DNA from: Corylus avellana
Lineage: Eukaryota > Streptophyta > Magnoliopsida > Fagales > Betulaceae
Reading direction: 5' to 3'
Assembly (NCBI RefSeq): GCF_901000735.1
Contig: NC_081547.1
Span: 23,366,046 to 23,430,045 of the forward strand
Length of the DNA: 64,000 bases
Within the stretch, counting starts at the first letter, position 1. Each line of letters begins with the position of its first letter. This document shows, one piece after another, positions 11,565 through 21,887 of this stretch. The notes under the pieces were generated by a model. It searched no databases, had not been told where the DNA came from, and saw only the letters and a list, made by a program, of their open reading frames with translations. A program made the translations under genes and the position numbers.

Positions 11565-12662
11565 CTATCCACCATGCAAGGTTGAAATGAAGACCACCAC
11601 ATCCTTCTCTTCTAGGGTTGTATCAAGCTGCCCACTTAGCTCCCAATCACAATCATTCACAAGGACCAGAACACCAGGTCTCCTGCAAGACAAGAAAACC
11701 GCTACATGTTAACAAAGATATTATGATGACAGATCACATTGGTCATCTTATGACTTCCACACTCAATTGTGTTTTGTTGGTGGAAGACTCAATTTTCTCC
11801 AGCTATTCACCTTTTTCACCTTACCAATCTTCTTCTCCTTAAAAGTTTTATTAATCACTAAACTAACAGTTATTAGAATTGCATAATCTAGGAGTGTATG
11901 TGCACAGTCATCTTCAAAATGAATTTAAACTTACACAGAATCTCCTTTCATGAACATTTCGGGCCTCTCCTTGATCAAATTGGTTCGGACCCAACAGAGC
12001 AAATCCTTCATGTTTAACTGACAAACACGAAGAAAAACGTATTGTTGCCAACCACATATATTAAAAAGCATGTCTCACATTTTATGCTTTTTCTGGAATC
12101 ATTTGTTAGAAGTATAAATTTACCTTCTCTGCACCATTTTGTAGATCAACATTGACATTATGGACCTTTACAGACTCACAAAGAAGCTCTAATCCCCCAC
12201 TGCCAAGACATTAAACATTGCATCCACATAAGAAATAAGGTGTACAGAAAGATTAAAAGCATCCAATCATGTACAGAGTAATAATGAACATGATCAAAAA
12301 TTCTTGCTCAAACATGTAATAAGAGAACCAGCAGCATTAAATGATGCCCATGTGAACCTGAACCCACAACAGCCCAGCAGCACTTGGAAATTTCTCATAA
12401 AAAATGCCTCAATAAGAGAGCCAGATCAAAGATGAATAAAACAAAGTAAAATAAACAGACCCAGATTCAAATTTCACATGCTTATTATTATCTCACAGAG
12501 TTCCGATCATTACATCCAACAAGAAACAATTAATCACCTTCATAACAACACAAAGATGTATAAAATTAACTTTTTAAGTTTCCGAAACCAAAGGAAGTGA
12601 AAACAAAAGGCAGAGTAAGGGATTGAAAAAAAAACATACCCGAATTCGAGTGTCAATTGCAT
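11565..12662 (-). CDS. URM1: Ubiquitin-related modifier 1 (URM1), 4 exons
   Basis: Exons in transcript order: 12662-12640, 12199-12124, 12017-11935, 11682-11565. They add up to 300 nt, 99 aa plus stop, the standard URM1 length. URM1 is a beta-grasp sulphur carrier. An E1-like enzyme adenylates and thiocarboxylates its C-terminus, and the sulphur then goes to uridine 34 of tRNA-Lys, -Glu and -Gln; it can also be conjugated to proteins. Visible evidence: the start [15 protein letters not shown], the middle [17 protein letters not shown], and the ending [12 protein letters not shown] with the essential C-terminal Gly-Gly. Exon 1 is only 23 nt, too short for an ORF scan. Every junction is GT-AG and phase-consistent. 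It is transcribed divergently from PEX16. Confidence 0.97.
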
Positions 12663-13241
12663 GATTTGTGCAAGAGTTCAAAACCCTAAGAGAGAGAGAG
12701 AGAGAGAGAAGTTCAATGGAATTTGTGCTCACTCTGCGTTTTGTTGGACGAGTTTAGGGGGATGACACGGCGTCGTTTACTGATCAATATTGGATATATT
12801 GAATCTATTGCAGGAAATGTAGGATCATCCAATATAACCAATAGCATTGCACGGCATGTGGGCCTGGGTTACACTAAACCCGGAATTGCATCCTACGGTC
12901 AGAAACCTTTGCAATCTAAACTTAGCAAATTGACAAAAGCTACACCGCATCACCACCGTCAACTTTGTCTCTGTCTCTGTCTCTGTCTCTCTCTCATTTC
13001 TCGCTCCTCACTCTACAACTTCTCCTCTCGTAAGCTGGAATTTGATCCCTGCACCTCGAAAATCTAACCCTACCCTGGAAATTACCAAAAAGGGCTTCAC
13101 ACTTGGCGCGTTTGGGCTTCTGGGTCAATGGGCAGAGATTGAGTTCGAGGAAGGTTGGTGTTGAGGGTAGCTCAGCGAGTCAGGCTTCGAGTTTGCCGTC
13201 GGTGCTGTGAATTTGTTGTTTCTGATAAGTTCTGTGAAGCT
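12663..13241. promoter_or_regulatory. Shared bidirectional promoter of URM1 and PEX16
   Basis: 579 bp separate the two start codons on opposite strands, so both promoters and both 5' UTRs must lie here. Visible features are a GA repeat at 12692-12708 just upstream of URM1 and a CT(GT) repeat at 12966-12994 on the PEX16 side, both typical of plant core promoters of housekeeping genes. No TATA box is obvious. Open frames here (such as 12723-13067) look like chance frames through UTR sequence. Confidence 0.7.
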
Positions 13242-16200
13242 ATGGAGTCTTATAAGAGGTGGATCAGGGGGAACAAGGACTATGTGCACTCCTTGGAGTC
13301 TATGGCCAATGTGAGCACCTCTCATTTCTTGTAGTTTCATTCTTTTTGTTTGGTTTATTTGTTAGATAACAATTAATGGACGAGTTCTATGATTTTCATT
13401 GGTATTGGATTGTTTGTTGTGTTTGGTTATCTGGGTTATCCTTATGCTTCTCTGTGGTTTCCATGGTAGCTCGAAAATTGAGAAATTTTGAGAAGGAAGT
13501 AATTTTTTTTTTTAAACTATTTTTGGAAATCAAAATGATACTATGTCGTCTGGGTCAATGAAAAAAAAAAAAAACTATCTTTTAGTGTGGAAGAAAGTAG
13601 TTTACCGTAAACTGTTCTTGTGTAGTTGTAAAGTTATGGATTTGTGGAAACGATAGTCTAGGAGACTAGGAGGTGTAGAGCTTCATTTACTGCATTTGTT
13701 TATGTGATTGATCTGCTGAGACTAAGCACAAGGTCTGAAAAAGGGTCCTTAGTTATCTGAATTAAAGCCATAGATCTGGAAGCGAAGGCACCCAATATAA
13801 TATTGGACAAAGGGGGAATTAAGTCAGTCCTCATTGCTATTGCGCTACTAAACCTTGAGCCTCAATTTGTGTCAGCTCAGCGGTTGAGCAAGAAAGCTAG
13901 GGCAGTGGGAAGATCATTGTTCACTGTCAGAAGAGAAAGAGTCTTCTACACATGGATAGGTGTTTAATCCTGTGCTACAGCAACGGTTTCAGAATGTACC
14001 AACAGTATGAATTTATAAGAAATCTGAGGAATTTAGTTATAGTGATTCTACCAGCCTTAAGCTCCCAAAACCAAGCAGCAAAAGATTCCTAAGTAACTTG
14101 ATTTAGTATGTTTGAGGGGGTACTCATACCCTGTAAAGGAGGATGGGTGTGCCCACAGGATAAGGAAAAAAAGGTAACCAAAAAAGGGAGAAACAAAAAA
14201 CAGTTGTTATAGCCTAAAAAGAAGTTACGGTGGCCGACCACATTAAAGGAAGTGTTGAGAAGCAGAGAGCTGACTCAGGAACAGAGACTAATAATAGAGA
14301 GCCGAAGGAACATGATAAAATGAATGAGGTTCAGCCAGAATATCTTGTTGAGGGTGATTTAAATTTGTTAGAATCGGCTATAGCAGATATCTGTAAGTAG
14401 ATTAAATGCAAGAGAGAGCAGAATAGTAACAAGAGGGAAAACAAGATGACTTGAGGGCCTGTTGAATAAGGAGGGTTTACAAGTTAGAATTTTATGATAT
14501 TCATCAATATTCTGAGAAACTTGTTTTGACTCTAGAGGTTAGTCTATGTGCATGTGGGCTTGTTGGGGATCTGGAGTTGATTAATTATGTAACATGTTAG
14601 TTTTGTTGCCGACTCTGTTTTCAGTGTTTATTTGCACTTTTTGCTTCTGTTCACTTATTTCAACTCATCATTTACCTTAAAATTTGTTAGAATATTAATT
14701 AAATGATTAAATTTACTATTTTCTATCAATTTAAACTTTTGGAATAAGTAGTGATATAACATGGTTTTAAGAGTAAAGGTTATGAATTCAAATCCTGATT
14801 CCATAGTTTACTTCCCATTTTAGTTAGATATTCCACGTGTTTGAGGGAGAATTTGAATCCACACGTAAAAGAAAGTGTTAAATTATTAAGTTCTCCATTT
14901 TCTATCAGTTTTAAATTTTTGGGACAATTGATAATTTAACGAAAATTAAACAACAGAGTCATGCGGATTCCTTTGAGACTCTAGTTAATAAGCCATTTAA
15001 ACTGTGTGTAAACTTATTGCGCCATCTGAGATATATACCAATCAACCTATATCTGCCAAATTATCGATTCTTTTGATGTGTTTTGGAATTCTCGTCATCC
15101 ATGGTTGCTCATGAATGTAGAAACTATATAAATATCTAAAGATCTTGCTCTGTATTTAGTTTCTGGAGTATTGTTGTCTTATATGGGTGTTGAAAATGTT
15201 GTGCAGGGATTGACATGGCTTCTTCCTGAACGGTTTTCTGATTCAGAGATAGGACCAGAAGCAGGTTTTGTGAAATTTTGGTAACCTTTGGCTTCTTGTT
15301 ACAGTGGAAATTGATAGGGATTTTTTTTTCCCTCCCTTTGAAGCTATTAGGGAAAAAGTCCACGTTTCCCCTTCAAATTATCACCCAATTAACAATATCC
15401 CAAAAAAAAAAAAAAAATTACAAAAAAAGTTGTCATTATCCCCTAAGGCCAGCAAAAAGACAAAAATTATCCTAAAATTTTTCAATAGAACAAAAATACC
15501 TATAAATTCGGGGAAAAAAAAAACTAATGAAAAAACGAGGAGCCACCCCTTTTTGGCCAAATGGAGGTAACTGAACCACTCCTAAGGCCATGGCGGTGGC
15601 TGAACCACCCCCAAATGCCCAAGGGGTGGTTTGGTCACTCCCTCTTTTTTTTTTTTTTTTTTGTGTGTGGCCATTTGGGGTGGCCAAACCACCCACAAAG
15701 AATCATGGAGGTGGTTCGGCCACCCTCTAATATGGGCGAAGGGGGTGGCCAAGCTACCCTTGGCCATTTGGGTTGTGGTTCAACCACCCCTGCACAACCA
15801 GGGGAGGTGGCCGAATCACCTCCATGGCCTTAGGGGTGGTTCGGCCGCCCCCCATTTGGTCAAGGGGTGGCTCGGCAGTCCACTTGTGTTTTTTTTTTTT
15901 TTTTTAGGTTTTTTTATTAACGGTATTTTTGTCATTAGGGGGATATTGACAATTTTTTAGTAGTTTGAAGGAATATTGTCTTAATTGAAAGTTTGGGAGA
16001 ACATTGTCAATTGGGTCGTAGTTTGAAAGAGAGGGGTATGTGGACGTTTCTCAAGTTATTACTAGTTTGGTTGCTTAGAAGGAATAGAGACAAAAGTAAA
16101 AGTTTGGCATGTTGTGGTTTACATACATCTTTTTGGAAAAGATAATTTAATTTGGCCAACATTTCATCTCTGTGTCTGTTTCTTCAGTCTGCATGTAATG

Positions 16201-17950
16201 CAAAACCATAGTATTAAATTAAACTTCTTTTGTTTTGCTTTCCAATTGGACCTGTGATTGGTTTGCCTGTTCAATTTATATTTATGATTCTATTTTTTTT
16301 TTTAATTTGTGTGCAATGACTAATTGGTGCTTTTCCCAACAATTTGGTGATATTCTGCAGTAACTACTATATTGGGCATAATCACTGCTATCAATGAACA
16401 TATTATTGATACAGCCCCTACTCCAATGCAAACAGGCTCTGTGGAGCCTTATTCATTTCCTTATTCGTTATGCATATCTGCACTGAAAGACTTGGAAACA
16501 TTAACTGAAGTTGTAGCACAACATTACTATGGCGATGATAAGAGATGGAATTTCATTGCTGTTACAGAGGCTACCAAGTAAGCAATGCTTCTTGTTATCA
16601 TTTCCAGTTAGGTGTTTATCGTATGTTGGAGTTTGTCTATTTGCCTTATTATTGGTTACTCTATGTATCTCAGGGTGCTGGTTAGGTTAGCTTTGTTCCG
16701 GAACAGTGGATATAAGATGCTTCTTCATGGAGGGGAGACACCAAATGACGAAAAGCAATCAGATGCTTCAACTTCTCAACATAATGGTTTCGCAAACTCT
16801 GGAGGGCATCATGGGCCTAGTTACTTGGGGAACAATTATGCACAGACCCAATGGAATCTAGAAGGAAGAGCACTATCTGCATTAAGCAGTTTTGGAGAAA
16901 ATGCTAGGATGGTTTCAGACCCAGTATGGTTGCGCAGAGTTCAACACCAGCATGCTATTATGGAGCCTCCAAGTAACTATTCATATAAAATTAAGTCATT
17001 GGTTAGGATCATATGTTAATTCATTGAATATTCTACAAAAATAAACTATTCTATTATTACAGAACCAGCAGTAGAGAGGCCAACCATTTCCACCATATTG
17101 TCCGAAAAGGGTCTTCATGGGGCTTTATATCTAGCTGGGGAAGTGCTATTTATCACCAGACCGCTTATATATGTTTTATTTATCCGAAAGTATGGGAGTC
17201 GGTCATGGATTCCTTGGTTTCTCTCTCTGGCCGTGGACTTCGTTGGTATGGGCATTCTTTCAAATGTAACAAAGTCAGGAGGTCAAGATAAAGAGCAACG
17301 GTTTCGTCTTTCCATCCCCGAAAAGGATGAGGTTTGGACCTCTCTGAATCTCTCTGAATCTTACCATGTACAGTTGAAATTTTTGATGCATCCTGCTCAT
17401 CAGGCTTCTGCATTAATTGAGTCTAGTAATATAGAATCTTTGGAAGCAACTTTTAGTGGCATTATTTAGTTTGTTCATGAATAGGTTCATGTTGTAGTGT
17501 TTCTGATATTATGGAGTTGATAATAGATGAAAAGAAGGAAGCTGTTATGGGCACTTTACCTTATGAGGGATCCTTTCTTTAGCAAGTATACCAGGTACTG
17601 ATCTATTTCAGTATTTCATTCTTGGTCTATGTAGTTTATATTATGTTTAATAATTTTTCATAGGAGGAGAAATAATAAGAAACATCATATATCTATGGTT
17701 GCGATATTTCAGGCAAAGACTTGAAAGCACCAAGAACGTATTGGAAGCTGTACCTATTGTTGGATTTCTTACTGGTGTGTTTGATTTTGTTTTTCAACTC
17801 CAGATGTTTTGCTACTTTGTGAAGCTTTCTAGATTAAATAATATGCTTACATTTTGCTCTTTTTCTTTATGCATCTCTTCACGTGCAGAGAAAATAGTTG
17901 AGCTTATGATTGGAGCTCAGACACGGTATACTTACATGTCAGGATCATAA
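13242..17950 (+). CDS. PEX16: Peroxisome biogenesis protein PEX16 (SSE1), 8 exons
   Basis: Exons: 13242-13310, 15207-15264, 16361-16577, 16674-16972, 17063-17331, 17527-17594, 17713-17774, 17889-17950; total 1104 nt, 367 aa, the same length I recall for the Arabidopsis protein. PEX16 is an integral membrane protein of ER and peroxisomes needed for peroxisomal membrane biogenesis and, in plants, for seed oil and protein body formation (SHRUNKEN SEED 1). Visible family blocks: MESYKRWIRGNKDYVHSLES at the start, LVRLALFRNSGYKMLLHGGE, GALYLAGEVLFITRPLIYVL (a likely membrane segment), RSWIPWFLSLAVDFVGMG, LLWALYLMRDPFFSKYT and the ending GAQTRYTYMSGS. All junctions are GT-AG and in phase. Intron 1 holds a TRIM-like element and intron 2 a Mutator-type MITE. 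Confidence 0.96.
14685..14940 (+). mobile_element. TRIM-like miniature LTR element in PEX16 intron 1
   Basis: A 77 bp terminal repeat (14685-14761, TGTTAGAATATTAATT...ATATAACA) is followed directly by a degenerate initiator-tRNA primer site (tggttttaagagta) at 14762. A purine run, gagggagaa, lies at 14843-14851. A diverged second terminal repeat (14876-14940, TGTTAAATTATTAAG...) closes the element. It has no coding capacity. Similar terminal repeats lie in the SBT1.1-like gene (49986-50065, 50860-51526) and the SBT4.14-like gene (59347-59552). Confidence 0.65.
15350..16052. mobile_element. Mutator-like MITE A in PEX16 intron 2 (9 bp TSD)
   Basis: The inverted ends (gggaaaaagtccac... and gagaaacgtccac... 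on the other strand) extend inward for well over 100 bp with shared words such as cccaattaacaatatcc and ggccagcaaaaagac. It is flanked by aagctatta (15341-15349) and aagttatta (16053-16061), a 9 bp duplication with one mismatch. The centre (15560-15880) is a GC-rich series of ggtggcc/ggccacc palindromes. The open frames there run on both strands and are not genes. Confidence 0.8.
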
Positions 17951-20074
17951 GATGGAAGCTGCAAAAAGTTTTACAGTTCTACATTTTTAGGATGTATCCA
18001 ACCCAAAAGAGAGAGGAGAGAGAGAGAGAGAGAGAAGAAAAAAAAAAGGAATAATTTTTGGAAGAAGTAATTCTCCAATCTGTATTAATATGACAGCAGC
18101 AGGGTGAGCTTTTGGTTGTCTCACACTCTTGCTTTGGTGCACCATTTTGTCCCATATGAGTCTGTAAATTTGCATTGATCCTGACAGTTTCTTAGTTGTT
18201 AAGTATCATGAGGTTCTCTTTTAGTCAACAATTGTCATGGGTCTTGCTTAAGAATCATTCTCTCTTATTCAATTTCATAGTGTCATTCTTTTTCCTTCTC
18301 CATCCCTTGGTAGTTGGTATTGTTTAAAATAAAAAAAAATAAAAAAGGTAGGCTCTTTTTCTTGTAAAGTCTGTTTGGTCCACGTCAGTTTGGACTGAAA
18401 CATATAATAAGGCTGAAAAACCATGTAAATGCGTGGATGAGAAGGTCACTCAGTTCCTTTTTTTTTTTTTTTTTTTTAATGTGCTTTGATGGTCCAATTA
18501 AACCTGACATTGTCAATTTTGTTTTTTCCTCTCAATAATGGCAATTGGTTTTCCAATTTTAATCAAAATAAGAATCTGAAAAAAAAAAAAAAAAAAAACT
18601 CTATTGAAGGGTTTTTATTTTTTTCCAATCTGTTTGTGCTTGTAATCCTTTGGGCCGGGGCTGTTTCTTGGCCCACGGGCAAGTTTGATATTTTCTGTCC
18701 AGTAGTGTATAGGAACTTTTAATCCTACAATAAGATAAAATGGTTAATTTGCAATATAAAATCTGGTGGAATAGCTCCACCAGAGTTTAAAAAGTTAAAT
18801 CCACGTGTCAAATGACTATTATTGAGAGGTGGTAGACAAAAGCTTGCGTTGCATTGTGGAAAATGTAAAAACATGTGGTGGGGTCCGAAGCAGACAGTAT
18901 ATATGGAGTCCCCATCCACAGAAACTAAAACATGGACCACTTTCCGCAAGTGGGTCTTGGCCCCACACCCATCGTGGCCTAATGGTGGGTTCCATCCTAC
19001 CACTTCGCCTGGTCCACACCACAAGTGCATCCATGGGCCCACCGCCGGAGAATCTGGCCCAAGATGGGGGCCCACCGGAGAAGCCTTCAATCTTCAACCG
19101 TCAGATCGACAGATGGGCTTCGGCCCCTCCCCCAGTTACTGTTGCCGTACGCAACCAAGCGCAGTCCCCAAGATGGGGTATTTGTTGTGGTGGGTCTCAA
19201 TGTCTCTTCCACCGGCGCATGTTAGCATCCGTACGTTGTAAGTTAGCATTGAGCCGTAATATATTAAAAAAAAAAAAAAAAAACTCCAACAAAAATAAAT
19301 AAATAAAAGACAACTGAAACATGTTTTTGCTGTGGACCTGTACTTTATTTATTATTTTTTTTTCTTTTAGGGTTTAGGGTTTCAGCCACATCCTTTTTTG
19401 GTCATTGGGGGTGATCGACCACTCCTAGACGAGCCGCGGAGAGTGGTCGAAACCACCCCATGACAGTCTGTTAATTTGGTTGATAAAATAGTGACAGATA
19501 TATTAAATTGATATTTACCCATAATGCATGTATCATCTGGCATCTGTGATACAAATTAAAACCTACCGAAAAAAATAAAAAATAAATAAATAAAAGGTGA
19601 AAACCTAAGTACGAAAATGATAACTATTTTTTCTTATTATTATTATTACAAGACAGATTTTTAATTATGAAAATTAAAAATTCAAATACTTTTGAAACAA
19701 TTTTTCCTTAAGAGGAAATTTACAATACATTTATTTTCCAAAAGAATCCATATATGTTTGTACAATACAATAAAGTCAACTTAATAAATCTGATTTATGC
19801 ACTGATTGGATTCTTCTGTGCGTCGCATAAAGTGAGAACAAGCATGAGGGAAAGGGTTTGGAGCCACATCAAGGTACGACATAAATGTAATGGCCCACTT
19901 TAGTAATAGGGAGAGAATTAATTTTAATTTTAATTTTAATTTTAATAGTAAATAGTAGATTTAACGGATTTTAATTTTATATATGTAACACCAAAAAATG
20001 TAATAAAATAAGTCATAAGTTTGCTTAGAAATAGAAAGATTTCATTTGTAATAAAGAGTTAATTCATTCTAAAA
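17951..20074. other. PEX16 3' region and intergenic DNA
   Basis: The PEX16 3' UTR probably runs to about 18350; it contains a GA repeat at 18007-18036. A 9 bp perfect hairpin (tctggtgga/tccaccaga) lies at 18762-18784. 18840-19230 is an island clearly more GC-rich than its surroundings, with three class I TCP-type motifs. Overlapping open frames on both strands there (18725-19302) match no family I know. A plant telomere-like word (ttttagggtttagggttt) lies at 19366-19383. Confidence 0.45.
18959..19075. promoter_or_regulatory. Cluster of three GGNCCCAC (class I TCP) motifs
   Basis: GGCCCCAC at 18959-18966, GGGCCCAC at 19035-19042 and GGGCCCAC at 19068-19075 match the class I TCP binding consensus. 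They lie about 2.8 kb upstream of the TCP gene, in a GC-rich island. Function is inferred only from motif match. Confidence 0.35.
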
Positions 20075-20088
20075 GTGGGATGATTTGT

Positions 20089-20202
20089 TTTTTTTTTTTT
20101 CTTTGACATGTCAAGACAAGGGGAAAGTGATGGGAAATTTGAGCTAGTGACTTCTGTTTCATTAAGCGTAGTCCATAATTAATTGAACTACCCCTTAAAG
20201 AC
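20089..20202 (-). mobile_element. SINE copy 2, 14 bp target duplication
   Basis: Flanked by gtgggatgatttgt (20075-20088) and gtgagatgatttgt (20203-20216), one mismatch. On the minus strand it starts taaggggtagttcaatt and contains cgcttaatgaaac, ctcaaatttc and ccccttgtcttgacatgt, followed by an A-rich tail. It is the same layout and wording as the SINE at 10778-10901, but more diverged. Confidence 0.75.
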
Positions 20203-20559
20203 GTGAGATGATTTGTCTGATTCGAGTTTGTATGTAATCAAAATGGTTCAAATTCCAAGCTTATGCAATTACTTAATGACTTGTAGAATCTATGGTCCAA
20301 GAAACCTCAAACTTGAAAGGATTTTGGAAGATTCTTATAGATCTCCCACCCAAATGCAAAGACAATTGGACAATGATGGGAATCTAACAAAGGAAGATTG
20401 GAAATTGCAGCATTAGCAAAAAAGCATAACCCTTTTATGCTTAAAATAAGAAAATCAGTTTCACAAAAGTTGGGAAAATCTCAAATATTATTTGAAATAA
20501 AAATGAACATATAATTAAATTTTATAGATGAAATAGTCTATTCATTATCATATAATAAA

Positions 20560-21330
20560 GGGTTAAGTCTATATACCTTCTTTAAACTACCACCCAATTG
20601 ACAATGTATCTCCTAAATTTTTAACTGTGACAATATCCCTTCCAAACTATCAAAACATTGTCAATGTCCCCCTTAAGGCTAGCAAAAAGATAAAAATGCC
20701 CCTATGTATTTCACAATAAGACAAAAATACCCCTATAAATTCAAAAAATAAATAAAATAAATAAATTTTAATTTTTTTAAAAAAAAAAACGAAAATTTTA
20801 ATTTAAAAGAAATATTTTTTTTTAAAAAAATTATTATTATTATTATTATTATTTTTTAAACGAAAATTTTTTATTTATTTTTTTTAAAATGAATTTTTTT
20901 TACAAAACAATTTTTTTAAAACGATTTTTTCTTAAAACAGAAATTTTTAATTAAAAGAAACGGAAATTTTTATTTTCTTAAACGAAAATTGTTAATTTTT
21001 TTTAAAACAGAAATTTTTATTCTAAAAAGTTATAAAAAATAATAAAAAAATCATAACAAAAAAAAAAAGAAATTTTTTAATTTTTTTCTTATACAATGGA
21101 TTTTTTTTTAAATTTTAAATTTGCCACCCTTTGGATTTATTTATTTATTTTAGTTTTAGGTTTTCTAGAAGTTTAGTATTTTTTGTTTTTATTTTACTAA
21201 GGGTAGTTTCGTCATTGGGGGGAATATTGACAATTTTTAGTAGTTTAGGGAGAAAATTGTCACAATTAAAAGTTTAGGGGAAACATTGTCAATTGAGTGG
21301 TAATTTGAAGGGGGTATATAGACTTTCTCC
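20560..21330. mobile_element. Mutator-like MITE B (perfect 9 bp TSD)
   Basis: tataataaa stands at both 20551-20559 and 21331-21339. The ends are inverted repeats (gggttaagtctatata and ggagaaagtctatata), continuing inward with accacccaattgacaatgt-type words on both sides for over 150 bp. The interior (20750-21120) is almost pure A/T with ATT repeats and unlike the GC-rich interior of element A, although the termini are the same family. No coding capacity. Confidence 0.88.
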
Positions 21331-21339
21331 TATAATAAA

Positions 21340-21887
21340 TATATTGTTGGGTTATTTAAAATAAAATAATTGCTTTCTCCTCAATTATTTTAGAGCAAAA
21401 GTTGTGTATTTATCTTTCGCGATTCGCAAACCCATCTCATGATGACACCATGCAAAGAAAGCAGAATTTATTTAACTGGCTTATTGGACTCCTCACCACC
21501 GTTGACCCAAACCCAACAGATGGATCGTGCGAAGAGGGAGCCTCCACGTTGCCCCGCAGAGTGGGCCCAGCCAATTGTACGATGAGCGGATAACCGTAGA
21601 TTAGCCCCATCGACACACTAGGCCAAATATTATCCATCTATATATAGTGGGTTCGGTTCTCCCTAACAACTTGTTAGAGAATAGCTTCAGCTCTCTCTGT
21701 CTCTCTCTCTCCTTTTCCCTTCCTCGCCACTAGCTAACGCGTGAGCGAAGCAGAGAAACAGATACCGAGCCACAATTCCATCGATTTGTGAGGAAACATT
21801 CGATTTTCGTGGAAATTTGCGTGTAATTCTTTCTGGGTTGTGTTTGTTCTTTACTGGGTAGTTAGTACTTCTCTCGGAAGAGCAAAG
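21340..21887 (+). promoter_or_regulatory. Promoter and 5' UTR of the TCP gene
   Basis: A TATA box is at 21639-21644 (ctatatatag). A GTGGGCCC word at 21561-21568 satisfies both class I and class II TCP consensus sites on its two strands. A CT-rich stretch at 21693-21716 marks the likely transcription start region. The 5' UTR would then be about 200 nt. Confidence 0.6.
21639..21644 (+). promoter_or_regulatory. TATA box of the TCP gene
   Basis: TATATA within ctatatatag, 244 bp upstream of the chosen ATG, with a CT-rich start region about 50 bp downstream. Confidence 0.55.

Noticed and set aside
11618..11842. Plus-strand open frame
   Set aside because: It is the complement of URM1 exon 4.
12723..13067. 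Open frame between URM1 and PEX16
   Set aside because: It runs through the shared promoter and leader region, including a CT repeat; no homology recognised and both neighbouring genes need this space.
14685..14940. Cassandra-type TRIM with 5S rRNA promoter
   Set aside because: No 5S-like internal control sequence is visible in the terminal repeats.
15472..15960. Overlapping open frames on both strands with Trp/Pro/Gly-rich products
   Set aside because: They are by-products of the ggtggcc/ggccacc palindromic filler inside a MITE; no family resemblance and frames open on both strands for compositional reasons.
18725..19302. Four overlapping open frames of 92-157 codons
   Set aside because: They overlap on both strands in a GC-rich island, show no domain or plausible splice structure, and begin in regulatory-looking DNA. 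Treated as a motif-bearing non-coding island.
21840..21887. Upstream in-frame ATG extending the TCP protein by 16 residues
   Set aside because: The extra residues ([16 protein letters not shown]) are unlike TCP N-termini, while MAAIQKREL at 21888 matches the group's usual start.
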